Source: Castellaniella ginsengisoli (GTDB lineage Bacteria; Pseudomonadota; Gammaproteobacteria; Burkholderiales; Burkholderiaceae_B). Taken from it: a DNA stretch of 64,000 bases. Below the pieces are notes generated by a model, which searched no databases, had not been told where the DNA came from, and saw only the letters and a program-made list of their open reading frames with translations. Both the position numbers and the translations under genes were made by a program. The DNA lies in the NCBI RefSeq assembly GCF_039523235.1, contig NZ_BAAAEX010000009.1; one strand, 5' to 3'. This document shows, piece after piece, positions 8,301 to 16,349 of this stretch (its first letter is position 1; each line of letters starts with the position of its first letter).

Positions 8301-9665
8301 TCAGGTGGCCGGCAGGGTAATGATCACCCGGGCGCCGCCCAGGCGGCCGGTTTCGATCCGCGCCCAGCCGCCGTACAGGTCGGCCAGATCGCGCACGATC
8401 CCTAGCCCCAGCCCCGAGCCCGGCGTGCGCTCGTCCGCCCGCTGTCCTCGCTCGAAGACCTGCTCGGCCCTTTCGGGGCTCAGGCCCGGGCCGTCGTCCT
8501 CGACCTGAATCGATAATTCGCCATCCTGGCAGCAAGCGGTGACGCAGACCCGGCTGCGCGCCCACTTCCCGGCATTGTCCAGCACATTGCCCAGCATTTC
8601 CTGGAAGTCCTGGGCCTCACCGCGAAACACCAAGTCTTCCGCCACACCACTCAGGTCGTAGATCAGCCCGCGCTCGGCGTGGACGCGATCCATCACGCGC
8701 ACCAAGCCCTGCAGCAGGGGCAGGATCGGACTGCGCAGGCCGGTGACACGCACCGCCGCCGCCGCCCGGGCGCGGGCCAGATGATAATCGACCTGGCGCC
8801 GGGCGGCCTCGACCTGCTCGGCCACCAGGCGCGGCAAGGCCGGATCTTCCGCCTGGGCGGCACTGGCCATCACCGCCAGGGGTGTTTTCAGGGCATGGGC
8901 CAGATTGCCGGCCTGCATGCGCGCCCGCTCCAATCCCTCGGCGTTGCGGCTCAGCACCAGGTTGAAATCCTCGACCAGCGGCCGGACTTCCATGGGGAAC
9001 TTGCCCTCGATCCGCTCCGCCCGGCCTTCACGCAGCGCCGCCAACCGCTGGCGCAACCGCGCCAGCGGCTGAAGCCCGAAGCCGACCAGCATCCAGGCCG
9101 CCGCCCCCATGCCCAGCACCAGGATGCCCAGCGCCACGGCCAGCATGCGGTCGAAGCGGCTGATCGGCTCGGCCCACAAGGCCTCATCCGCCGCCACCGA
9201 CAGGATCAGCGTATCGAGCGGGCCTTCGGCGGGGTGCACTTCGCGCACCCGCATCCGCAGCCGTTCGCCGCCCGGACCGGACGCCGGCATCGCGACATCC
9301 CGCCCCGGCTCCAGGCCATCGACCAGATCCGGCAGGTGCGCGTCCCACAACGAGCGCGAACGCAACAACTGGGCGAAGCGCGTGCCGGCGGAAGGCACCG
9401 AAATCTGCCAGTACAGGCCGGAGAACGGGTGGCTGAAACGCGGATCGGTCGGCTGGGAGGACAGCGAGACCCGGCCCCGCTCGTCGACCTGCAGCGAGGC
9501 GGTCAGGTGGTTGAGGTGGATGTTCAGTTCGGACTGCAGTTGCGCCTGGATGTGCTGCCGGAACAATCCCTGGATGCCCCAGCCGGCCAGCGCCACGCTC
9601 AGCAGCGTCCAGGCCAGGGCGATCACCAGCAGGCGCAGACGCAGCGAGTGGCGCCGCCCCCTCAT
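8301..9665 (-). CDS. PhoQ-like sensor histidine kinase
   Basis: This 454-aa inner-membrane kinase has a transmembrane helix near residues 9-30, a periplasmic sensor of about 135 residues, a second helix near 172-195 and a HAMP-like linker. The H-box is NLAHALKTPLAV, with the Pro after the phospho-His context seen in PhoQ-like kinases. The ATP-binding core includes the N-box GNVLDNAGKWA, DDGPGL and GSGLGLGI. Its start overlaps the end of the response-regulator gene by 4 bp, so kinase and regulator are cotranslated. The stimulus is not readable. The PepSY gene at the head of the operon suggests an envelope or metal signal (inference). Confidence 0.9.
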   Translation of the reverse strand: MRGRRHSLRLRLLVIALAWTLLSVALAGWGIQGLFRQHIQAQLQSELNIHLNHLTASLQVDERGRVSLSSQPTDPRFSHPFSGLYWQISVPSAGTRFAQLLRSRSLWDAHLPDLVDGLEPGRDVAMPASGPGGERLRMRVREVHPAEGPLDTLILSVAADEALWAEPISRFDRMLAVALGILVLGMGAAAWMLVGFGLQPLARLRQRLAALREGRAERIEGKFPMEVRPLVEDFNLVLSRNAEGLERARMQAGNLAHALKTPLAVMASAAQAEDPALPRLVAEQVEAARRQVDYHLARARAAAAVRVTGLRSPILPLLQGLVRVMDRVHAERGLIYDLSGVAEDLVFRGEAQDFQEMLGNVLDNAGKWARSRVCVTACCQDGELSIQVEDDGPGLSPERAEQVFERGQRADERTPGSGLGLGIVRDLADLYGGWARIETGRLGGARVIITLPAT

Positions 9666-10327
9666 TGCGGATCGGCCGATAGACGATAGCCCAGGCCGCG
9701 CACCGTCTGGATCAAGCCGGGGGGAATCTTGCGGCGCAGGCGGGCGACGAAGACCTCGATGGTGTTCGAGTCGCGGTCGAAGTCCTGTGCATAGATATGC
9801 TCCACCAGCCGGCTGCGCGATATGACCTCGCCCTGATGCATCAGCAGGTAGGCCAGGACCCGGTATTCGTGGCTGGTCAGCTCCAGCGGCGTGGCGTCCA
9901 GCAGGATGCGGGACTGGCGCGCATCCAGCAGCAGCGGCCCGCAGCGGATCTCGGCCGTGGCGTGCCCGCCCGCCCGGCGCAGCAGCGCGCGCATGCGGGC
10001 TTCAAGCTCTTCCTGGTGGAAAGGCTTGGTCAGGTAATCATCGGCGCCCGCGTCGATGCCGGCCACTTTATCGTGCCAGTTGTCGCGCGCCGTGAGGATC
10101 AGCACCGGCATGGTCCGGCCGGCCGCGCGCCAACTGCGCAGCACCGACAGGCCGTCGCGCCCGGGCAGGCCCAGGTCCAGCACCGCCAGATCGCACGGCT
10201 CATGAAGCCCCTGGTGCTCGGCGTCCAGGCCGTCCGCCGCCACATCCACCACATAGCCGGCCTTTTCCAGCGAGGTCTTCAGTTGCGCGGCCAGCAAGGG
10301 CTCGTCCTCGACGATCAACACTCTCAT
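9662..10327 (-). CDS. OmpR/PhoB-family response regulator
   Basis: A 221-aa two-domain regulator. Its receiver domain has the acidic pocket VEDE near residues 7-10, the phospho-acceptor Asp in LAVLDLGLPG near residue 51, the switch Thr in LTARD and the conserved Lys in LTKPF. The C-terminal winged-helix domain contains LTSHEYRVLAYLL and ends in VRGLGYRL, typical of OmpR-type DNA binding. It overlaps the PepSY gene upstream and the kinase gene downstream by 4 bp each. This arrangement resembles QseB/PmrA/PhoP-type systems, and I do not assign a specific orthologue. Confidence 0.92.
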   Translation of the reverse strand: MRVLIVEDEPLLAAQLKTSLEKAGYVVDVAADGLDAEHQGLHEPCDLAVLDLGLPGRDGLSVLRSWRAAGRTMPVLILTARDNWHDKVAGIDAGADDYLTKPFHQEELEARMRALLRRAGGHATAEIRCGPLLLDARQSRILLDATPLELTSHEYRVLAYLLMHQGEVISRSRLVEHIYAQDFDRDSNTIEVFVARLRRKIPPGLIQTVRGLGYRLSADPQ

Positions 10328-10689
10328 GGGTGCCTCCCGCCGCGGCGCAGGGGCCGCGTGCTCACCCGCACGACTTCCCCCGTGCGGGCGTCGACCTCCA
10401 GCTTGACCAGGCGGCCCTGGTCTTGCAGGATCTTGAACTCATAGCGCCAGCACCCGGCCGCCCGGCCGCCCGGCTCCTGGCAATGCCCGCCCTCGTCCTG
10501 CTCGAATTCGACCTTCAGGACCTGGCCTGGATAGTCGCGCGCCACCCGCGCCAGGATGTCCTGCAGCGGCAGCACTTCCCCCAGGGCCTGCAGCCGCTCG
10601 GCGGCGTCCCGGTCATGGTTGTGCGCCGCCGCACCCGAAGCCCAGAGCCCCAGGGCCAGCACACCCGCCAGCAACCCTCGGCGATGCAT
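10324..10689 (-). CDS. Secreted PepSY-domain protein heading the two-component operon
   Basis: About 121 aa. I place the start at 10689 because a GGAG Shine-Dalgarno lies seven bases before it, while the ATG 15 bp upstream would overlap that site. A signal peptide ends near SGAAA. The body is one PepSY-like domain with the usual D-A-R-T-G-E-V-V motif near the C-terminus. PepSY proteins are periplasmic inhibitors or sensors often encoded beside PhoPQ-like systems. An insert with two cysteines (GHC...GCW) could form a disulfide. The stop overlaps the regulator start by 4 bp. Confidence 0.82.
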   Translation of the reverse strand: MHRRGLLAGVLALGLWASGAAAHNHDRDAAERLQALGEVLPLQDILARVARDYPGQVLKVEFEQDEGGHCQEPGGRAAGCWRYEFKILQDQGRLVKLEVDARTGEVVRVSTRPLRRGGRHP

Positions 10690-10850
10690 CGGCAGACTCC
10701 TCATTCAATCGATGGATCCTACGATATCAGGAAGCGCATGAACCGGAAATGAATGGCGCCGCCGCATGCCGGCCCGCTGGCGGCCGGCATGACGCCGCAG
10801 TACCATGACCCCTCCCCCTCCAAGCCCCGAAGCACTTGAAAGGACACGCC

Positions 10851-12485
10851 ATGCTGCACGCCCAAGGCGACTATCGGCAGACCCGCGAAGCATTCACCTG
10901 GGCCGTGCCGGAACGCTACAACATCGGGACGGACGTCTGCGACCGCTGGGCCGACGGCAGCGGCCGCCTGGCGCTGATCGTCGATGGCGAAGACGCCCCG
11001 GCGAAACACTACACCTTCGATCAGCTCAAGCTCTGGTCGGACCGGTTGGCCCTGGCCCTGCGCGCGCGCGGCATCGCCCGGGGCGACCGGGTGGGCATCC
11101 TGCTGCCGCAATCGCTGGAGACGGCGCTGGCCCATCTGGCCGCCTACAAGCTCGGCGCCATCGCCGTGCCTCTGTTCACGCTGTTCGGCACCGAAGCGCT
11201 TCAATACCGTCTGAGCAATTCAGGCGCCCGCGCACTCGTCACCCAGGCGGAAGGCCTGGACAAGATCGCCCAGATCCGCCCGAGCCTGCCGGACCTGGGC
11301 TGCGTGCTGGACATCGACGCGCAGGCCGGCGAGGCTTCGTTCTGGTCCGCGATCGAATCGCAGGACGGCCAGAGATTCATTCCCGAGGACACCGCCGCCG
11401 ACGACCCGGCCCTCATCATCTACACCTCGGGCACCACCGGCAAACCCAAGGGCGCGCTGCATGCCCACCGGGCGCTGCTCGGGCATCTGCCGGGCGTGGA
11501 AATCTCGCATAATTTCTTTCCCGACCGCGCCACGCTGATGTGGACGCCGGCGGACTGGGCCTGGATCGGCGGCCTGCTGGACGTGCTGATGCCGTCCTGG
11601 CACCACGGCGTGGCCGTGCTGGCCCGCCGTTTTGCAAAATTCGACGCCGCCGTCGCATGGCAACTCATGGCCCGGCACCGGGTCAGCCATACTTTCCTGC
11701 CGCCCACGGCCCTGAAGATGCTGCGCACGCTGCAGGATCCCGGCCGCTGCGGCCGCCTGAGCCTGGTCTCAGTGGCCAGCGGCGGCGAATCGCTGGGGCC
11801 GCAGTTGATCGAATGGGGCCGCAAGGCGCTGGGCGTCACCATCAACGAGTTCTACGGCCAGACCGAGTGCAACATGATCGTCTCGTCCTGCGCCGCCCTG
11901 TTCGAACCCCGCGTCGGCGCCATGGGCCGGCCGGTGCCGGGGCACGAAGTGCGCATCATCGACGAAACCGGCGCTCCCCAGCCCCCCGGCGTCGAAGGCC
12001 ACATCGCCGTGCGGCGGCCCGATCCGGTGATGTTCCTGCAATATTGGCAAAATCCGCAGGCCACGGCCCGCGCCTTCATTGGCGACTGGCTGGTGACGGG
12101 CGACCGGGGCGTGTGCGATGCGGACGGCTACCTCTGGTTCAAGGGCCGGGGCGACGACGTGATCACCAGCGCCGGCTACCGCATCGGGCCGGGGCCGATC
12201 GAAGACTGCCTGCTCGGCCACCCGGCCGTGCGCATGGCGGCGGTGATCGGGGTGCCCGATCCCGCGCGCACGGAAATCGTCAAGGCCTGCATCGTGCTGA
12301 ACGAAGGCTATTCAGGCGATGCCGCGCTGGTGGCCGAACTTCAGGATCACGTCCGCAGCAAGGCCGCCGCGCACGAATATCCCCGGCTGATCGAATTCAT
12401 GGACAGCCTGCCCATGACGACCACGGGCAAGGTGCAGCGCGGACTGCTGCGGGCGATGCATCAACCGAAACGCCCGGTGATGTAG
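10851..12485 (+). CDS. AMP-dependent acyl-CoA synthetase (acetyl/medium-chain type)
   Basis: A 544-aa ANL-superfamily ligase. Start ATG 10851 is preceded by GAAAGGA; an earlier in-frame TTG at 10836 is less likely. Motifs are the phosphate loop YTSGTTGKPKGA near residues 188-199, YGQTECN (A5), TGDRG (A7), GRGDDVI (A8) and the catalytic Lys in TTTGKVQRG (A10). Such enzymes activate acetate, propionate or longer acids to acyl-CoA via acyl-AMP. The absence of a long N-terminal ACAS extension argues for a medium-chain or branched acyl substrate rather than canonical Acs. The 3' end overlaps pstB by 25 bp tail to tail. Confidence 0.87.
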   Translation: MLHAQGDYRQTREAFTWAVPERYNIGTDVCDRWADGSGRLALIVDGEDAPAKHYTFDQLKLWSDRLALALRARGIARGDRVGILLPQSLETALAHLAAYKLGAIAVPLFTLFGTEALQYRLSNSGARALVTQAEGLDKIAQIRPSLPDLGCVLDIDAQAGEASFWSAIESQDGQRFIPEDTAADDPALIIYTSGTTGKPKGALHAHRALLGHLPGVEISHNFFPDRATLMWTPADWAWIGGLLDVLMPSWHHGVAVLARRFAKFDAAVAWQLMARHRVSHTFLPPTALKMLRTLQDPGRCGRLSLVSVASGGESLGPQLIEWGRKALGVTINEFYGQTECNMIVSSCAALFEPRVGAMGRPVPGHEVRIIDETGAPQPPGVEGHIAVRRPDPVMFLQYWQNPQATARAFIGDWLVTGDRGVCDADGYLWFKGRGDDVITSAGYRIGPGPIEDCLLGHPAVRMAAVIGVPDPARTEIVKACIVLNEGYSGDAALVAELQDHVRSKAAAHEYPRLIEFMDSLPMTTTGKVQRGLLRAMHQPKRPVM

Positions 12486-13252
12486 TCTTCGGTTTCCTTG
12501 CGGGCGGGCTTGATGAAAACCTGGTCGGTGGGGCCGAACTCCATCAGCTCGCCCAGGTACATGTAGGCGGTGTAGTCGGAACAGCGCGCCGCCTGCTGCA
12601 TGTTGTGGGTCACGATGACGACGGTGTAGTCGGATTTCAGCTCGGCGATGAGCTCTTCGATCTTGGCCGTGGAAATCGGATCCAGGGCGGAGCACGGCTC
12701 GTCGAGCAGCAGGACTTCCGGCTTGATCGCCACGCCGCGCGCAATGCACAGGCGCTGCTGTTGCCCGCCGGACAGGCTGTTGCCGCTTTGCCCGAGCTTG
12801 TCCTTGACCTCGGCCCACAGCGCGGCCTTGGTCAGGGCCCATTCCACGCGCTCATCCATTTCGCCCTTGCTCAGGCGCTCGAACAGCCGCACGCCGAAGG
12901 CGATGTTGTCGTAGATGCTCATGGGGAACGGCGTGGGCTTCTGGAACACCATGCCCACCTTGGCGCGGATCAAAGAGATATCGAGCCGCGAATTGAGCAG
13001 GTCTTCGCCGTCCAGCTCGATGACGCCCTCGGCGCGCTGGCCCGGATAAAGCTCGAACATGCGGTTGAAGGTGCGCAACAGCGTGGATTTCCCGCACCCC
13101 GAGGGGCCGATGAACGCCGTGACCTTGTTTTCCTCGATATCCATGTTGATATCGCGCAAGGCATGGAAGCTGCCGTAATAGAAGTTCAGATTGCGCACGG
13201 CCAGCTTCGTGCGTTCTGGGGCGGCGGACGGTTGCAGGGTCATGGTCGGCAT
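12461..13252 (-). CDS. pstB: Phosphate ABC transporter ATP-binding protein PstB
   Basis: This 263-aa ATPase carries Walker A GPSGCGKST, the Q-loop FQKPTPFP typical of PstB, the ABC signature LSGGQQQR, Walker B LLLDEP and the H-loop THNMQQ. It energises high-affinity phosphate uptake through PstC/PstA. It follows pstA by 4 bp and is last in the visible operon. No phoU follows, since the convergent acyl-CoA synthetase occupies that place. Confidence 0.97.
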   Translation of the reverse strand: MPTMTLQPSAAPERTKLAVRNLNFYYGSFHALRDINMDIEENKVTAFIGPSGCGKSTLLRTFNRMFELYPGQRAEGVIELDGEDLLNSRLDISLIRAKVGMVFQKPTPFPMSIYDNIAFGVRLFERLSKGEMDERVEWALTKAALWAEVKDKLGQSGNSLSGGQQQRLCIARGVAIKPEVLLLDEPCSALDPISTAKIEELIAELKSDYTVVIVTHNMQQAARCSDYTAYMYLGELMEFGPTDQVFIKPARKETEDYITGRFG

Positions 13253-13256
13253 CAGA

Positions 13257-14117
13257 TTATTTACGGAACAGGCTGCGCGCGGCGATGTTGATCCCCAGCA
13301 CCAGCAGGGTAATCAGCGCGGCGCCCGCCCAGGCCAGCCGGTTCCAGTCCTCGAAGGGACTGGCGGCATACTGGAAAATCACCACCGGCAGGTTGGCGAT
13401 GGGGGCGTTCATGTTCCAGGACATGAACTGGTTGTTCAAGGCGGTAAAGAGCAGTGGCGCGGTTTCCCCGGCGATGCGGGCCACGGCCAGCAGGACGCCG
13501 GTGATGATGCCCGAACGCGCGGCCCGGTAGCAGATGAACACGACGATGCGCCACTGCGGGCAGCCCAGGGCGGCGGCGGCTTCGCGCAGGCTGTTGGGCA
13601 CCAGGCCCAGCATGTTGTCGGTGGCCCGGACCACCACCGGAATGACCAGGATGGCCAGTGCGAAGGCGCCCGCCCAGCCGGAATAATGCCCGACCTGCGC
13701 CACATAGATGGCATAGATGAACAGGCCGATGATGATGGACGGCGCCGACAGCAGCACGTCGTTCAGGAAGCGCGTGGCCGGCGCCAGCCAGCCCCGGCGG
13801 CCGTACTCGGCCAGGTAAGTGCCCGCCAGCACGCCGATGGGCGTGCCGATCAGCGTGCCGACGGCCGACATCAGCACGCTGCCGACGATGGCGTTCAACA
13901 GGCCGCCGTCGGCCCCGGGCGGCGGCGTGCTTTCCCACAGCAGCGACAAGGACAGCGCGGAGCCCCCTTTCACCAGCAGCGTGAGGATGATCCAGGCGAG
14001 CCAGAACAGGCCCGAGCCCAGTGTCAGGCCCGACAGCGCGAGCATCAGCCGATTGATCCGGCGCCGGCGGCGGTAGACCGGGTTGGCGGGGACGATGGTG
14101 GAGTCGGAGGCGGACAT
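13257..14117 (-). CDS. pstA: Phosphate ABC transporter permease PstA
   Basis: A 286-aa inner-membrane permease with six predicted helices. The cytoplasmic EAA loop (SLREAAAALGCPQWR) contacts the ATPase, and the ARIAGETAPLLFT segment is characteristic of PstA. The N-terminus has a basic RRRRR patch before the first helix. The start codon overlaps the pstC stop by one base, indicating translational coupling within pstSCAB. Confidence 0.97.
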   Translation of the reverse strand: MSASDSTIVPANPVYRRRRRINRLMLALSGLTLGSGLFWLAWIILTLLVKGGSALSLSLLWESTPPPGADGGLLNAIVGSVLMSAVGTLIGTPIGVLAGTYLAEYGRRGWLAPATRFLNDVLLSAPSIIIGLFIYAIYVAQVGHYSGWAGAFALAILVIPVVVRATDNMLGLVPNSLREAAAALGCPQWRIVVFICYRAARSGIITGVLLAVARIAGETAPLLFTALNNQFMSWNMNAPIANLPVVIFQYAASPFEDWNRLAWAGAALITLLVLGINIAARSLFRK

Positions 14118-15058
14118 CAGTGCTTGGCGCCTTCCTGGCGCGTCAGTTTCAACAGCATGAGTTTCGACAAGGCCAGCACCACGGTCGTGATCAGGAACAG
14201 GAGCAGGCCCAATTCCAGCAAGGCCGATTTCTGCAGGCCGCCGGCTTCGTTGAATTCGTTCGCCAGGGCGGACGCGATGGAGTTGGACGGCGAGAAGATC
14301 GAGGAAGGCAGATTGAACGCATTGCCGATCACGAAGGTGACCGCCATGGTTTCACCCAGGGCGCGGCCCAGGCCCAGCATGATCCCGCCGATGACGCCAT
14401 GCTTGGTATAGGGCAGCACGACTTTCCAGACGACTTCCCAGGTGGTGCTGCCCAGGCCGTAGGCGGATTCCTTGAGCATGGGCGGCACCTGCTCGAACAC
14501 ATCGCGCATCACCGCCGCGATGAAGGGAATGATCATGATGGACAGGATCAGCCCCGCCGTAAACAGGCCGATGCCCATCGGCGGCCCGCCGAACAGATGT
14601 TCCATCACCGGCACGCCCTCGAAGAAATCAACCATGTACGGCTGGATGTATTTCTGGAACAGGGGCACGAAGACGAACAGGCCCCACATGCCGTAGATGA
14701 TGGACGGGATCGCGGCCAGCATCTCGATGGCCACCCCCAGCGGACGGCGCAGCCAGACGGGGGCCAGCTCCGTCAGGAACATGGCGATGCCGAAGGACAC
14801 CGGAACCGCGATCAGCAGCGCCAGGAAGGCGCTGATCACCGTGCCCAGCATCGGCACCAGCGCGCCGTAGCTGTGCCGCACGGGGTCCCAGTCGTTGGTC
14901 CACAGGAACGCCAGGCCGTATTCGGCCAGGGAATCCCGGCTGCCGTAGATCAGGGACGCCATGATCCCGGCCAGCAGGATGAAGACGAAGAACGCAAACA
15001 GGCGGGTCAGGTACCGGAAACCGGTATCCACCAGAAGGCTGCGCTGCGTATTGGCCAT
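14117..15058 (-). CDS. pstC: Phosphate ABC transporter permease PstC
   Basis: A 313-aa permease partner of PstA. The start MANTQRS at 15058 is preferred over an upstream Met at 15109, which lies inside a hairpin. Features include a basic/aromatic N-terminus followed by the first helix, the EAA-type loop KESAYGLGSTTWEVVWK, and GLGRALGETMAV, which is diagnostic for PstC. It lies downstream of pstS, separated by about 127 bp that contain a strong palindrome. Confidence 0.97.
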   Translation of the reverse strand: MANTQRSLLVDTGFRYLTRLFAFFVFILLAGIMASLIYGSRDSLAEYGLAFLWTNDWDPVRHSYGALVPMLGTVISAFLALLIAVPVSFGIAMFLTELAPVWLRRPLGVAIEMLAAIPSIIYGMWGLFVFVPLFQKYIQPYMVDFFEGVPVMEHLFGGPPMGIGLFTAGLILSIMIIPFIAAVMRDVFEQVPPMLKESAYGLGSTTWEVVWKVVLPYTKHGVIGGIMLGLGRALGETMAVTFVIGNAFNLPSSIFSPSNSIASALANEFNEAGGLQKSALLELGLLLFLITTVVLALSKLMLLKLTRQEGAKH

Positions 15059-15080
15059 GAGGGACTCTATCCGTGGCGAC

Positions 15081-15106
15081 AGGATCCCCGGCATGCCGGG
15101 GATCCT
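15081..15106 (-). terminator. Perfect palindrome between pstS and pstC (attenuator-type hairpin)
   Basis: A 26-base perfect inverted repeat (13-base arm from AGGATCCCCGGCA) sits in the pstS-pstC gap. It has no long T-run, so it is better read as a partial terminator or mRNA-stabilising hairpin. Such elements commonly keep periplasmic binding protein above permease. A second weaker stem lies about 40 bp nearer pstS. Confidence 0.6.
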
Positions 15107-15185
15107 CATCGGAATTCAAAACCGCTATTTTCCCACAGGCGGGGCGGCGCTGCGCCACCCCGCCGGGAAGGAGGGGCCGGAGGGC

Positions 15186-16232
15186 TTATTTCCAGACCGC
15201 CGAACCATCCTCGCCGCGGATCTTCTCGGCCCAGATGCCGCGGATCTTGGCGGTCACGTCATCGGGCAGCGGCACGTAGTCCAGCTCGCTGGCCATGGCG
15301 TCGCCTTCACGCCAGGCCCAATCGAAGAACGCCAGGACTTCGCGGGCGCGCGCGGGATCGGCCTGCTTGCCGTGCACCAGGATGAAGCTCGCCGCCGTGA
15401 CGGGCCACGAATCCGCGCCCGGCTCATTGTTCAGGACCAGGCCCATGCCCGGCGCCGAATCCCAATCGGCATGGGAGGCCGCCGCCGCGAACGCCTGCTG
15501 CGAGGGCTGCACGAACTGGCCATCGCGGTTCTGCAACTGCGCCCAGGCCAGGCCGTTCTGGTGGGCGTAGGCGTATTCCACGTATCCGATGGAGTTGGCG
15601 AGCTGGCGCACGTAGGCGGCCACGCCTTCATTGCCCTTGCCGCCCTGCCCGGTGGGCCACTTGACCGCCTTGCCCTGGCCGACCTGCTCTTTCCAGGCCG
15701 GAGACACCTGGGACAAATAGTTGGTCCAGCCGAAGGTCGTGCCCGAGCCGTCGGAACGGTGCACCACCACGATGCCCCGGGAAGGCAGTTTCAGATCCTT
15801 GTTCAGCGCGGCGATCGCCGGATCGTCCCACTTCTTGATCTTGCCCAGGAAGATGTCCGCCAGCACCGGGCCGGTCAGTTTGAGCTGGCCCGCCTCGACG
15901 CCTTCGACATTGATGACCGGCACGGTGCCGCCGATGATGGCGGGGAACTGGACCAGGCCGTGCTTTTCCAGGTCCGCAGGCTTCATCGGATCGTCCGAGG
16001 CGCCGAAATCCACCGTCTTGGCGATGATCTGCTGCTGGCCGCCGCCCGAGCCGATGGACTGGTAGTTGACGCGATGGCCGGTGACTTCCTGGTATTTCGC
16101 CGCCCACTTGGCATAGATCGGATAGGGGAAGGAGGCGCCCGCCCCCGTCAGGTCGGCGGCATGCGCCGCGACGCCCGCAGCGGCCATCATCGCCAGGCCG
16201 GCGGCGCATTGCGTCAGAATTCGTTTGAACAT
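15186..16232 (-). CDS. pstS: Periplasmic phosphate-binding protein PstS
   Basis: A 348-aa secreted protein. The signal peptide runs to about residue 25 (AGVAAHA-A). The mature N-terminus LTGAGASFPYPIYAKW and the phosphate-binding segments SIGSGGG and RSDGSGTT are classic PstS motifs. It delivers phosphate to PstCAB. A Pho box lies about 80 bp upstream, and a hairpin separates it from pstC. Length and motifs are standard for the family. Confidence 0.98.
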   Translation of the reverse strand: MFKRILTQCAAGLAMMAAAGVAAHAADLTGAGASFPYPIYAKWAAKYQEVTGHRVNYQSIGSGGGQQQIIAKTVDFGASDDPMKPADLEKHGLVQFPAIIGGTVPVINVEGVEAGQLKLTGPVLADIFLGKIKKWDDPAIAALNKDLKLPSRGIVVVHRSDGSGTTFGWTNYLSQVSPAWKEQVGQGKAVKWPTGQGGKGNEGVAAYVRQLANSIGYVEYAYAHQNGLAWAQLQNRDGQFVQPSQQAFAAAASHADWDSAPGMGLVLNNEPGADSWPVTAASFILVHGKQADPARAREVLAFFDWAWREGDAMASELDYVPLPDDVTAKIRGIWAEKIRGEDGSAVWK

Positions 16233-16313
16233 GTCTAAACCCTTTATGGTTTGTGATGATCGGCGGCCCCGGGGGTTTCCCTGGCCGTCAGGACGACATG
16301 GTAAAGAGCGGAA

Positions 16314-16331
16314 GTGACAGTTTCATGACAA
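16314..16331 (-). promoter_or_regulatory. Pho box (PhoB site) upstream of pstS
   Basis: On the minus strand the site reads TTGTCATGAAACTGTCAC. That is two direct PhoB half-sites (TTGTCAT, CTGTCAC) spaced 11 bp apart, against consensus CTGTCAT-N4-CTGTCAT. It lies about 82 bp before the pstS start, appropriate for PhoB replacing the -35 element. It predicts induction under phosphate starvation. Confidence 0.85.
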
Positions 16332-16349
16332 GCGGCCCGCGTGCCGATC

